A DNA stretch of 24,564 nt from a virus, in IMG/VR virus record IMGVR_UViG_3300042197_002708, positions 1 through 24,564 of that record, one strand, 5' to 3'. Position 1 is the stretch's first letter, and each line of letters opens with the position of its first letter. Made by a program: the position numbers and the translations under genes. Positions 1 to 4,581 of the stretch are shown piece by piece. Below the pieces are notes generated by a model. The model was not told where the DNA came from and ran no database searches. It saw only the letters and a list, made by a program, of their open reading frames with translations.

Positions 1-172
1 TCCAATATGTTTGTGGATTAGTAACTCGCTGCGCTTTCAATCGCCAGAACATTCTAAACTTTCTGCCGGCTTTTGTTTTGTGTAGGGATTTTCCAAGGAT
101 TCCCTTAGCCTTTCTTTTTGGCAAGGTTTTCAAAAGATTATTTGAAACCCTTTCGTATGCTTTGATTATCAT
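1..172 (-). CDS. Partial small basic protein, unknown function (3' end outside window)
   Basis: An open frame starts at an ATG (172-170), one base after the stop codon of the gene at 174-374 (TAA T ATG), and runs 57 codons without a stop to the window edge. The visible part is strongly basic (LPKRKAKG, KTKAGRKFRMFWRLK), with lysine and arginine spread throughout and almost no acidic residues. That composition suits a nucleic-acid-binding or membrane-surface peptide, but I recognise no family. No strong Shine-Dalgarno site precedes it, so translational coupling to the upstream gene is likely. I infer that it is real from the open frame, the tight spacing to a same-strand gene and the lack of any competing plus-strand gene. 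Its C-terminus is unseen. Confidence 0.5.
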   Translation of the reverse strand, partial: MIIKAYERVSNNLLKTLPKRKAKGILGKSLHKTKAGRKFRMFWRLKAQRVTNPQTYW

Positions 173-173
173 A

Positions 174-374
174 TTAATAATCCCAGTATTCCCGAGCACG
201 TTCCCCGACAATCATAACGTAAAACGGAATATCACGGACTTGAGTGCTTCCAGTTGCAATCCATTCAGTTGCATCAATGCCACGATCGCAAGCCCACATG
301 GAAAAGTCGGGCCGGATGTCCACGGAAATGTTGGTACCGGTTGCAGGGATCAGGGAAATGGTGAGCTTGGTCAT
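174..374 (-). CDS. Small phage protein of unknown function (66 aa)
   Basis: A 66-residue ORF beginning MTKLTISLIPATGTN and ending AREYWDY. The ATG at 374 follows a leader that begins at an extended -10 promoter (404-412) and carries a weak purine-rich site (GAAGAA). The next minus-strand gene starts one base after this stop, so the two are probably co-transcribed. The sequence alternates beta-prone segments with WACDRG and YVMIVGERAR, with no membrane segment or known motif. Its promoter and leader closely resemble those of the gene at 948-1145, which supports a real gene, although the two proteins are not obviously similar beyond the MT start. Function unknown. Confidence 0.55.
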   Translation of the reverse strand: MTKLTISLIPATGTNISVDIRPDFSMWACDRGIDATEWIATGSTQVRDIPFYVMIVGERAREYWDY

Positions 375-403
375 TTCGGGTTCTTCGGTGAGTCAGCGAA
401 CGT

Positions 404-412
404 AGTATAGCA
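404..412 (-). promoter_or_regulatory. Extended -10 promoter for the minus-strand gene at 174-374
   Basis: On the minus strand the sequence reads TGC TATACT, an extended -10 (TGnTATAnT) element 29 bases before the ATG. The same nine bases occur before the genes at 546-749 and 948-1145. No convincing -35 box is visible, which is usual for extended -10 promoters. Confidence 0.6.
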
Positions 413-478
413 TAACACCGGGCAGCACCAAGCCCGAAATTTTAACCTTCTAGAGTGTAGGGTCTTTCACATCACCAT

Positions 479-508
479 TTGACACGGGCCAAAATTATGT
501 GATATAAT
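479..508 (+). promoter_or_regulatory. Strong sigma70-type promoter, module A
   Basis: A perfect -35 box (TTGACA, 479-484) and a perfect -10 box (TATAAT, 503-508) are separated by 18 bp, with TGTGA just before the -10. Transcription would start near 515, inside or just before an 11-bp-stem hairpin, and would run antisense to the minus-strand gene at 546-749. A second copy with the same spacing lies at 879-908. Confidence 0.75.
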
Positions 509-514
509 TTTGGC
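488..514. repeat. Inverted repeat over the -10 box of module A (possible operator)
   Basis: GCCAAAATTAT (488-498) is matched perfectly by its reverse complement at 504-514 around a 5-base centre GTGAT. The dyad covers the whole -10 box and predicted start region of the plus-strand promoter. This is where a repressor or other DNA-binding protein would act, but that role is inferred. Module B has the related dyad CAAAATTGT/ACAATTTTG. Confidence 0.6.
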
Positions 515-515
515 G

Positions 516-547
516 CCACAAAGCCCCCTTGGGCTTTGTGGTCTTTT
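516..547 (+). terminator. Hairpin with short T-run at the 5' end of the module A transcript
   Basis: CCACAAAGCCC (516-526), loop CCTT, then the exact complement (531-541), followed by TCTTTT on the plus strand. It resembles a rho-independent terminator for transcripts from the promoter at 479-508, which would leave an RNA of only about 33 bases. It lies 4 bases past the stop codon of the minus-strand gene at 546-749, so it may also end or protect that mRNA, but no T-run follows it on the minus strand. Confidence 0.55.
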
Positions 548-749
548 ACAAGCAGTGTTCCAACGTCATGAGAGTGTGGTAGTTGGCGTGAAAGAATGTC
601 TCCTCCGCCACCTTGCCAGCCACCTCGTCAAGCATCAGGTTTACTTCGTCATCCCAACGCATGGAAGCCGCTTCCAGTTCTTGCTCGAACTCTACAACTT
701 CAGAGTCTGTCATGCCAAGTGTATCGTAATACTGGTGGAAGGTGGTCAT
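546..749 (-). CDS. Small acidic phage protein of unknown function (67 aa)
   Basis: The protein starts MTTFHQYYDTLGMTDSEV and is rich in Glu and Asp (VVEFEQELEAAS, RWDDEVNLMLDEVAGKVAEE), with a predicted mostly helical middle and a His/Tyr-rich end (FHANYHTLMTLEHCL). I start it at the ATG at 749 because a GGAG Shine-Dalgarno sits 9 bases upstream and an extended -10 promoter lies at 783-791. The open frame continues upstream to 866, but that extension would contain the promoter and starts with an unsupported TTG. The stop overlaps the T-run of the module A hairpin. No family recognised; a small acidic protein could bind a host protein, but that is speculation. Confidence 0.6.
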   Translation of the reverse strand: MTTFHQYYDTLGMTDSEVVEFEQELEAASMRWDDEVNLMLDEVAGKVAEETFFHANYHTLMTLEHCL

Positions 750-782
750 TTTGCTTGCTCCGGTTTGTGATCCAATGAAGAC

Positions 783-791
783 AGTATAGCA
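783..791 (-). promoter_or_regulatory. Extended -10 promoter for the minus-strand gene at 546-749
   Basis: TGC TATACT on the minus strand, 33 bases upstream of the chosen ATG, identical to the elements at 404-412 and 1171-1179. No good -35 box is present. Confidence 0.55.
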
Positions 792-852
792 TATTCCAGT
801 GCGTTTTTGCAGAGGTCTCTCATTGTTTTTTCCTATCGAATGGACCAGGCTC

Positions 853-867
853 ATTGAAAAATTCAAT
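853..867. repeat. Small perfect inverted repeat upstream of promoter module B
   Basis: ATTGAA, centre AAA, TTCAAT: a perfect 6-bp-arm dyad ending 11 bases before the -35 box of the promoter at 879-908. It could be a regulator site. No equivalent is seen in front of module A, so the role is uncertain. Confidence 0.3.
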
Positions 868-878
868 CGCTCAGCCCG

Positions 879-908
879 TTGACACGGGCCGCAAAATTGT
901 GATACAAT
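879..908 (+). promoter_or_regulatory. Strong sigma70-type promoter, module B
   Basis: TTGACA (879-884) and TACAAT (903-908) separated by 18 bp, with TGTGA before the -10. The first 12 bases (TTGACACGGGCC) are identical to module A, and TTTTGGCGCC follows in both. The predicted start is near 915, just before another 11-bp-stem hairpin. Confidence 0.75.
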
Positions 909-912
909 TTTG
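892..912. repeat. Inverted repeat over the -10 box of module B (possible operator)
   Basis: CAAAATTGT (892-900), centre GAT, ACAATTTTG (904-912): perfect 9-bp arms covering the -10 box. It corresponds to the dyad at 488-514, with changes on both sides that keep the symmetry (TAT/ATA there, TGT/ACA here). This suggests the symmetry itself is selected. Confidence 0.6.
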
Positions 913-918
913 GCGCCT

Positions 919-948
919 ATAACCCCACAGATTGTGGGGTTATTATTT
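919..948 (+). terminator. Hairpin with T-rich tail at the 5' end of the module B transcript
   Basis: ATAACCCCACA (919-929), loop GAT, and the exact complement (933-943), followed by TATTT on the plus strand. As in module A, the stem is 11 bp and ends 4 bases from the stop codon of a minus-strand gene (948-1145). The stem sequence differs completely from module A. The predicted product is an RNA of about 34 bases. Confidence 0.5.
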
Positions 949-1145
949 CAGGACCACCTGTCCATCTGTTCTGCAGCCACATCATTCCAATGAAGCCAAT
1001 CCTTCTCAGTCTGTTTGACTTCTAGCCATGGAGCCGGCCGCCCACACCGATCGAGAATATCGAACTCGATGTCTTCGACAGTTAGATTCCAGCGGATTGT
1101 GCAAGGTATTCCTGCACACTTGCTTTGAAATTCACCGTTAGTCAT
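948..1145 (-). CDS. Small phage protein with an LDR-GRPAPWLE motif, unknown function (65 aa)
   Basis: MTNGEFQSKCAGIPCTIRWN, then a segment ending in FDILDRCGRPAPWLEVK and an acidic, Trp-rich tail (DWLHWNDVAAEQMDRWS). From memory, small phage proteins with IPC near the start and an E-F-x-(I/V)-L-D-R-x-G-R-P-A-P-W-L-E core recur in many unrelated phages as conserved proteins of unknown function; I could not check this by search. The ATG at 1145 has an AAGGA site upstream and an extended -10 promoter at 1171-1179. The promoter and leader resemble those of the gene at 174-374. Cys10 and Cys15 flank the IPC region. Function unknown. Confidence 0.7.
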   Translation of the reverse strand: MTNGEFQSKCAGIPCTIRWNLTVEDIEFDILDRCGRPAPWLEVKQTEKDWLHWNDVAAEQMDRWS

Positions 1146-1170
1146 TTTGGGTTCCTTGGTCAGTTAACGT

Positions 1171-1179
1171 AGTATAGCA
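1171..1179 (-). promoter_or_regulatory. Extended -10 promoter for the minus-strand gene at 948-1145
   Basis: TGC TATACT on the minus strand, 25 bases before the ATG. The sequence from the -10 through the start codon matches that at 374-412 apart from a few changes (shared blocks ACGTT, CTGAC and AACCC). It lies directly after the stop of the gene at 1186-1446. Confidence 0.6.
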
Positions 1180-1185
1180 TGATTT

Positions 1186-1446
1186 TTAGATCAAAACGTA
1201 CCGGCCTGCATCGTATTCGCGAACCACAGCCTTGCCGATCTCACGGTTTGTATAGCACAATTCAAAGCCCACCAACTTCACAGTTCCCGAGATCGACCGG
1301 GCCTCATCCCGAAAGTGTACGCTCACGTCTTCCAAGTACAGCCCCACACCCTCCTGGCTGTCATCCCACCAGATGTCCAGAAACTGTTGATTTCCACCAT
1401 AGCACCTGCCGGTGTTGAAGTGTATCATCTTGATCGACTTGTTCAT
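1186..1446 (-). CDS. Small phage protein of unknown function (86 aa)
   Basis: MNKSIKMIHFNTGRCYGGNQ, followed by FLDIWWDDSQEGVGLYLEDV, a central FRDEARSISGTVKLVG and a basic end (REYDAGRYVLI). The pattern suggests a small beta-rich domain; there is no signal peptide or membrane segment and I do not recognise the family. The ATG at 1446 has a good AAGGAAG Shine-Dalgarno, and a full promoter lies at 1473-1502. This is the first gene of the leftward cluster and sits across the control region from the late operon. A second in-frame ATG is six codons in but lacks an equally good site. Confidence 0.65.
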   Translation of the reverse strand: MNKSIKMIHFNTGRCYGGNQQFLDIWWDDSQEGVGLYLEDVSVHFRDEARSISGTVKLVGFELCYTNREIGKAVVREYDAGRYVLI

Positions 1447-1462
1447 CTTGCTTCCTTGCTGC

Positions 1463-1538
1463 CAATAGAACTATTGTACATCAGAACCAGCACAACGATC
1501 AATAGAATTTTTCTAATAGTGTTGACCACACAATAGAA
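1463..1538. repeat. Three direct copies of CAATAGAA in the divergent control region
   Basis: Exact copies at 1463-1470, 1500-1507 and 1531-1538, all in the same orientation. They lie downstream of, overlapping and upstream of the -35 of the leftward promoter at 1473-1502, and just before the rightward promoter at 1559-1588. They could be sites for a regulator controlling both directions, but 8-mers in AT-rich DNA can recur by chance. Confidence 0.35.
1473..1502 (-). promoter_or_regulatory. Leftward sigma70-type promoter for the small-gene cluster
   Basis: On the minus strand, -35 TTGATC (1502-1497), 18 bp, -10 TACAAT (1478-1473), with TG two bases before the -10. It lies 27 bases before the ATG of the gene at 1186-1446. 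Confidence 0.6.
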
Positions 1539-1558
1539 AAAATTCATAGCAAGACTGC

Positions 1559-1588
1559 TTGATACAGGCGGGAAGGTTGTGGTACAAT
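1559..1588 (+). promoter_or_regulatory. Rightward promoter for the late (structural) operon, module C
   Basis: TTGATA (1559-1564), 18 bp, TACAAT (1583-1588), with TTGTGG before the -10 and GGGGCGG after it. Spacer length and most positions match the promoters at 479-508 and 879-908 (TTGAYAC, GGC, TTGTGR, TACAAT, GGCG), so the three form a family. This copy lacks the long dyad and the start-site hairpin. Its leader to the small terminase gene would be about 150 bases. Confidence 0.6.
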
Positions 1589-1691
1589 AGGGGCGGTTAG
1601 TAGACTGCTAAAAAATGTTACCTACTGGCACCCACCACCAAGCGCAACTCCAGAATTTTTCTTCAAAACAAAAAGGTGCCAAAGAAAACAC

Positions 1692-1720
1692 TTGATTTTT
1701 AGCTCCCCAACTGTTATAAT
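1692..1720 (+). promoter_or_regulatory. Second rightward promoter, just before the small terminase gene
   Basis: TTGATT (1692-1697), 17 bp, perfect TATAAT (1715-1720). The predicted start near 1727 gives a short leader of about 22 bases to the ATG at 1749. The presence of this promoter is why I do not accept the upstream TTG at 1692 as a start codon. Confidence 0.65.
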
Positions 1721-1748
1721 TGACCCTAACACCACAAATCCCCCACAC

Positions 1749-2234
1749 ATGAACACACTAACTACCCCACCCACTTCACCAGCAGAAGTCCTAGAGGTTT
1801 CACCTGAGGCCCTAACAATCTGCAATGCCTATCTCAGCCACCAAACCATCGAAGGTGCTGCAAGGTCTTTAGACTTAGAGCCTTCATACGTAGCCCAGGT
1901 ACTATGTATGCCCAGTTCAAAATCTTACATTTCAACAGTATTTCAAGACTGGGGGTTCAACAATCGTTTTAAGTTAAGGTCGGCCTTGGATGCAGTAATC
2001 TCCCGTAAGTTTCAGGAGTTAGACGAGGCAGGTGTGGGATCCTCAAAAGACATCGCAGAATTACTAGAGCTTTCACACAAAATGAGCATAAAGGAGTTGG
2101 AACTTCAAATACTCCTAGAAAAGGCCAGAACTAAGAATGTTCCCTCAAAAGTCACAAATGTGCAAGTCAATGATCACGGCGGCTCAAACTACAACAAACT
2201 TTTAGAAAGCTTACTAAAAAATGTTGCAAATTAG
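1749..2234 (+). CDS. terS: Terminase small subunit (putative)
   Basis: The terminase small subunit binds the packaging start site on phage DNA and hands it to the large subunit. This 161-residue protein lies directly before an unmistakable large terminase and overlaps it by 14 bases. A likely helix-turn-helix occupies about residues 24-50 (YLSHQTIEGAARSLDLEPSYVAQVL). The later segment, with GVGSSKDIAELLELSHKMSI and a following helix with many Glu and Leu, matches the oligomerisation helices common in small terminases. I chose the ATG at 1749; the frame is open back to a TTG at 1692, but that TTG is the -35 box of a promoter. No Shine-Dalgarno precedes the ATG (the leader is CCCCCACAC), which is odd beside the other late genes. 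Identification rests on position, size and helix pattern. Confidence 0.75.
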   Translation: MNTLTTPPTSPAEVLEVSPEALTICNAYLSHQTIEGAARSLDLEPSYVAQVLCMPSSKSYISTVFQDWGFNNRFKLRSALDAVISRKFQELDEAGVGSSKDIAELLELSHKMSIKELELQILLEKARTKNVPSKVTNVQVNDHGGSNYNKLLESLLKNVAN

Positions 2235-3498
2235 TCGAAGTGACATTGTCTCGGACCGTCTCCAGGACTTTAACCCCAAAAAGATTTTATTACCAATCCA
2301 GCCTTACTTGGAACTCTTACAAGAAAATGGTAGTTCAGTATGGTCGCAGATCAATCCTCCACAAATCGCACTTATCAATGCTCTTAATAGTCCGTCATAC
2401 CGTTTTGTAACTGCAGCGTATAGCCGCCGGTTAGGCAAGACCTATATAGCAAATGTGATTGGTCAATTGGTATTTTTAGTTCCGGATAGCCACGTACTCA
2501 TCATGAGTCCCAACTACAACCTGAGCAACATAAGTTGGGACCTACAGCACCGTTTTGTAAAAAGTTTTGATTTGGAAGTCGTCAAAGACAATAGCAAAGA
2601 CAAGGTTTTGGAACTCAGCAACAAAAGCACTATCCGAATGGGCTCTGTTGGTACCGTAGATTCTAGCGTTGGTAGAAGTTACGATTTAATTATTTTTGAC
2701 GAAGCAGCCTTACACCCCGGAGGTGAATCCGCCTTTGAGGTTGCCCTGCGCCCTACTCTAGACAAGATCTCTTCTAAATGCGTTTTTATTTCAACCCCGC
2801 GCGGTAAGTCGAACTGGTTTTCAAAGTTTTACGACCGCGGGTTTGATGACAACTTTCCGCAATGGTGTTCACTCCACGCTACCTGGGAAAGCAATCCTAG
2901 AGTTTCGGAATCGGACATCCTAGAAGCTCGCAAGACCATGAGTGCAGCAGTGTTTGCACAAGAGTATTTGGCATCCTTTAACACCTTTGAGGGTCAGATC
3001 TACAAGTTTGATGTGTCCAATGTGGTAGAACAGGCTCCAGCAGGAGAAAGCTTTGCTGGTTTAGACCCTGGCTTTAGAGACTATACAGCGTTTTGTGTGG
3101 TAGTTTACGATGGACATTGTTACTATATAGTAGACGAGTACTTAGAACGTGAAAAACCCACTTCATACCACGCTGACAAAATAAAAGCTCTTTTAGAACG
3201 TCACCACTGCGAAACAGTCTTTATTGATTCAGCTGCAGCTCAAGTAGCAGCCGACTTAGCCTACAATCACGACATTTCAACCACTCGTGCACGTAAAGAC
3301 GTGTCTGCAGGGATTGGATTTGTTCAGAATCTAGTAGAGAACGACAAGCTAAAAGTGTTATCGCACTGTACCCACACTTTAACAATGCTAGACCAGTACC
3401 GTTGGGATGAACGTAAAACAGGAGAAAAACCTGTGCACGATCAATACTCCCACATGGCAGACGCTCTTCGTTACGCACTTTATACTTATACAACATGA
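2221..3498 (+). CDS. terL: Terminase large subunit (packaging ATPase and nuclease)
   Basis: The DNA-packaging motor at the portal vertex: it hydrolyses ATP to pump DNA into the prohead and cuts the concatemer. At 425 residues it has the usual length. The N-terminal ATPase has the terminase-type Walker A SRRLGKT (residues 68-74) and Walker B LIIFDEAA with Asp160 and Glu161, followed by the coupling motif STPRG. The C-terminal RNase H-like nuclease has its three expected acidic residues: Asp282 (GLDPG), Asp336 (FIDSAA) and Asp414 (HMADALRY). All catalytic residues are intact. It starts within the end of the small subunit gene and its stop overlaps the start of the GIY-YIG gene (ATGA), so translation is probably coupled on both sides. 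Confidence 0.95.
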   Translation: MLQISRSDIVSDRLQDFNPKKILLPIQPYLELLQENGSSVWSQINPPQIALINALNSPSYRFVTAAYSRRLGKTYIANVIGQLVFLVPDSHVLIMSPNYNLSNISWDLQHRFVKSFDLEVVKDNSKDKVLELSNKSTIRMGSVGTVDSSVGRSYDLIIFDEAALHPGGESAFEVALRPTLDKISSKCVFISTPRGKSNWFSKFYDRGFDDNFPQWCSLHATWESNPRVSESDILEARKTMSAAVFAQEYLASFNTFEGQIYKFDVSNVVEQAPAGESFAGLDPGFRDYTAFCVVVYDGHCYYIVDEYLEREKPTSYHADKIKALLERHHCETVFIDSAAAQVAADLAYNHDISTTRARKDVSAGIGFVQNLVENDKLKVLSHCTHTLTMLDQYRWDERKTGEKPVHDQYSHMADALRYALYTYTT

Positions 3499-4067
3499 AC
3501 TCAGGAATTTATAAGTTCTATTTCCCAGATAGCAGTTTTTACATTGGTCGATCACACGACTTTGAAAAGCGTTGGAAACAACACCGGGACTCAATGGTTA
3601 AAAACAAGCACACGCCAAAAATACAAGAAAAGTACAAGACCTTTGGACTTCCCACTTTTGAGGTGGTTACTTGTTGCCATCCAGACCATTGCGATATTGT
3701 AGAAACACTCTTTATTACAAAGCTGTGGAAAGATCATTCACACCGAATGTTGAATGGTTCTATACCAACAGAATTGGGTTCAGACTATTGGGACCGTTTA
3801 GTAGAGGTAGCAGAATATCTCCCTTTAGGTACTCTAGAAATAATGGAAAAGCTCAAGGCCTTGGAGTACAAGTTGGATCATGACAGCTTAGCTAAACAGT
3901 TGGCAGAGCGAGAAGCAGAGGTTCAAGACCTTTGGGAGGTGTTTAGTAGCTATGTAGACGAAGCAGAGAAAAACCGGTTGTTGGAACAAAGGGTGTTAGA
4001 ATTAGAGAATGGGTTGAAAAATGAGAGTTTTTGGAAGAAGATTAAGTTTTTATGGGGTACTACATAA
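3495..4067 (+). CDS. GIY-YIG endonuclease with C-terminal coiled coil
   Basis: A GIY-YIG nuclease of 190 residues. GIY is at residues 4-6, YIG at 16-18, the catalytic-type arginine at Arg26 (EKRWKQH), the metal-binding glutamate at Glu70 (DIVETLF) and the family asparagine at Asn86 (MLNG). All key positions are present, so it should be active. Residues about 120-178 form a charged coiled coil (LKALEYKLDHDSLAKQLAEREAE and following) that may mediate dimerisation or DNA contact. The gene starts in a 4-base ATGA overlap with the large terminase and has no Shine-Dalgarno of its own. Phage GIY-YIG proteins are mostly homing endonucleases; a role in packaging cannot be excluded here. No intron or inserted-gene boundary is visible. 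Confidence 0.85.
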   Translation: MNSGIYKFYFPDSSFYIGRSHDFEKRWKQHRDSMVKNKHTPKIQEKYKTFGLPTFEVVTCCHPDHCDIVETLFITKLWKDHSHRMLNGSIPTELGSDYWDRLVEVAEYLPLGTLEIMEKLKALEYKLDHDSLAKQLAEREAEVQDLWEVFSSYVDEAEKNRLLEQRVLELENGLKNESFWKKIKFLWGTT

Positions 4068-4073
4068 TTTTGC

Positions 4074-4102
4074 TTGAAAAAATTTTGCTTTTGCTTTATA
4101 AT
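4074..4102 (+). promoter_or_regulatory. Promoter in front of the HNH-type gene
   Basis: TTGAAA (4074-4079), 17 bp of T-rich DNA, perfect TATAAT (4097-4102). The predicted start near 4109 leaves almost no leader before the TTG start codons of the next gene. It also would transcribe portal and capsid genes downstream. Confidence 0.6.
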
Positions 4103-4116
4103 AAGGGAAATTGAAG

Positions 4117-4578
4117 TTGGCTAAAAATACCTCTAAAAGAATTCCTGTAAAATGGATTCGCGACAAAGCAAAGTCAGCTTACGAAAAACAGGAACACTGC
4201 TGGATCTGCAACACTGAAAAGGACTTAGAACTTCACCACCTAGGAAGTATTACACTTCTTTTAGAAAATTGGGTAGTCAAAACCGGTGTAGACATTAGCA
4301 CTGACGAAGCAGTGGTTGCCATGAGGGACGAGTTTATTGAAGCTCACTACAAAGAGATCTACAAAGACGTTTATACACTTTGCAATCGCCATCATGTTGC
4401 TTTGCACTCTGTATTTGGAAAAGCTCCGGCCTTGAACACAGTAGACCGTCAAAGATCCTGGATAGAAATTCAAAAAACCAAAGCCTTGAATAAAGAAGAT
4501 AGTGTTAAAAAGGTTTTTGTTGTAGGGAACTTTTCTCCCTTTGTTTTAGATACAAGCTTTAAGCGGTTCTGGGAGTAA
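4117..4578 (+). CDS. HNH-like endonuclease (putative)
   Basis: A protein of about 153 residues with a zinc-type HNH layout. Counting from the alternative TTG at 4111, these are Cys30-x2-Cys33 (CWIC), a Leu-His-His at 41-43 (ELHHLGS) and a second metal site at Cys91, His94, His95 and His99 (CNRHHVALHSVFG). His42/43 would be the catalytic base of a beta-beta-alpha-metal fold. No ATG is available. Of two TTG codons I prefer 4117, because AAGGG (4103-4107) is then 9 bases upstream; 4111 would leave only 3. In HK97 an HNH protein (gp74) beside the packaging genes supports terminase cutting, so this gene, between terminase and portal, could do likewise; it could equally be a homing-type gene. It has its own promoter. 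Confidence 0.75.
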   Translation: MAKNTSKRIPVKWIRDKAKSAYEKQEHCWICNTEKDLELHHLGSITLLLENWVVKTGVDISTDEAVVAMRDEFIEAHYKEIYKDVYTLCNRHHVALHSVFGKAPALNTVDRQRSWIEIQKTKALNKEDSVKKVFVVGNFSPFVLDTSFKRFWE

Positions 4579-4581
4579 AAG

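Noticed and set aside
78-410. Plus-strand ORFs at 78-410, 510-770, 596-778, 1179-1418 and 1315-1536
   Set aside because: They lie opposite minus-strand genes that have promoters and Shine-Dalgarno sites, and their translations are low-complexity or cysteine/proline-rich shadow sequences.
750-866. N-terminal extension of the minus-strand gene at 546-749
   Set aside because: It starts with an unsupported TTG and would contain the gene's own promoter; the ATG at 749 has a GGAG site.
1627-1680. GGCACC/GGTGCC pairing in the late leader as a riboswitch or terminator
   Set aside because: Only 6 bp over a 40-base loop with little internal structure; no recognisable riboswitch core.
1615-1695. 26-codon leader ORF (MLPTGTHHQAQ...) in the late leader
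   Set aside because: No Shine-Dalgarno, no known leader-peptide pattern, and it ends inside the second late promoter; likely chance.
1692-1748. Extended start of the small terminase at TTG 1692
   Set aside because: The TTG is the -35 box of a TTGATT-17-TATAAT promoter; the transcript would start after it. The ATG at 1749 is the first sensible start.
1447-1748. Packaging start (cos or pac) site near the small terminase
   Set aside because: Such a site is often nearby, but I see no recognisable cohesive-end or pac motif, so none is called.
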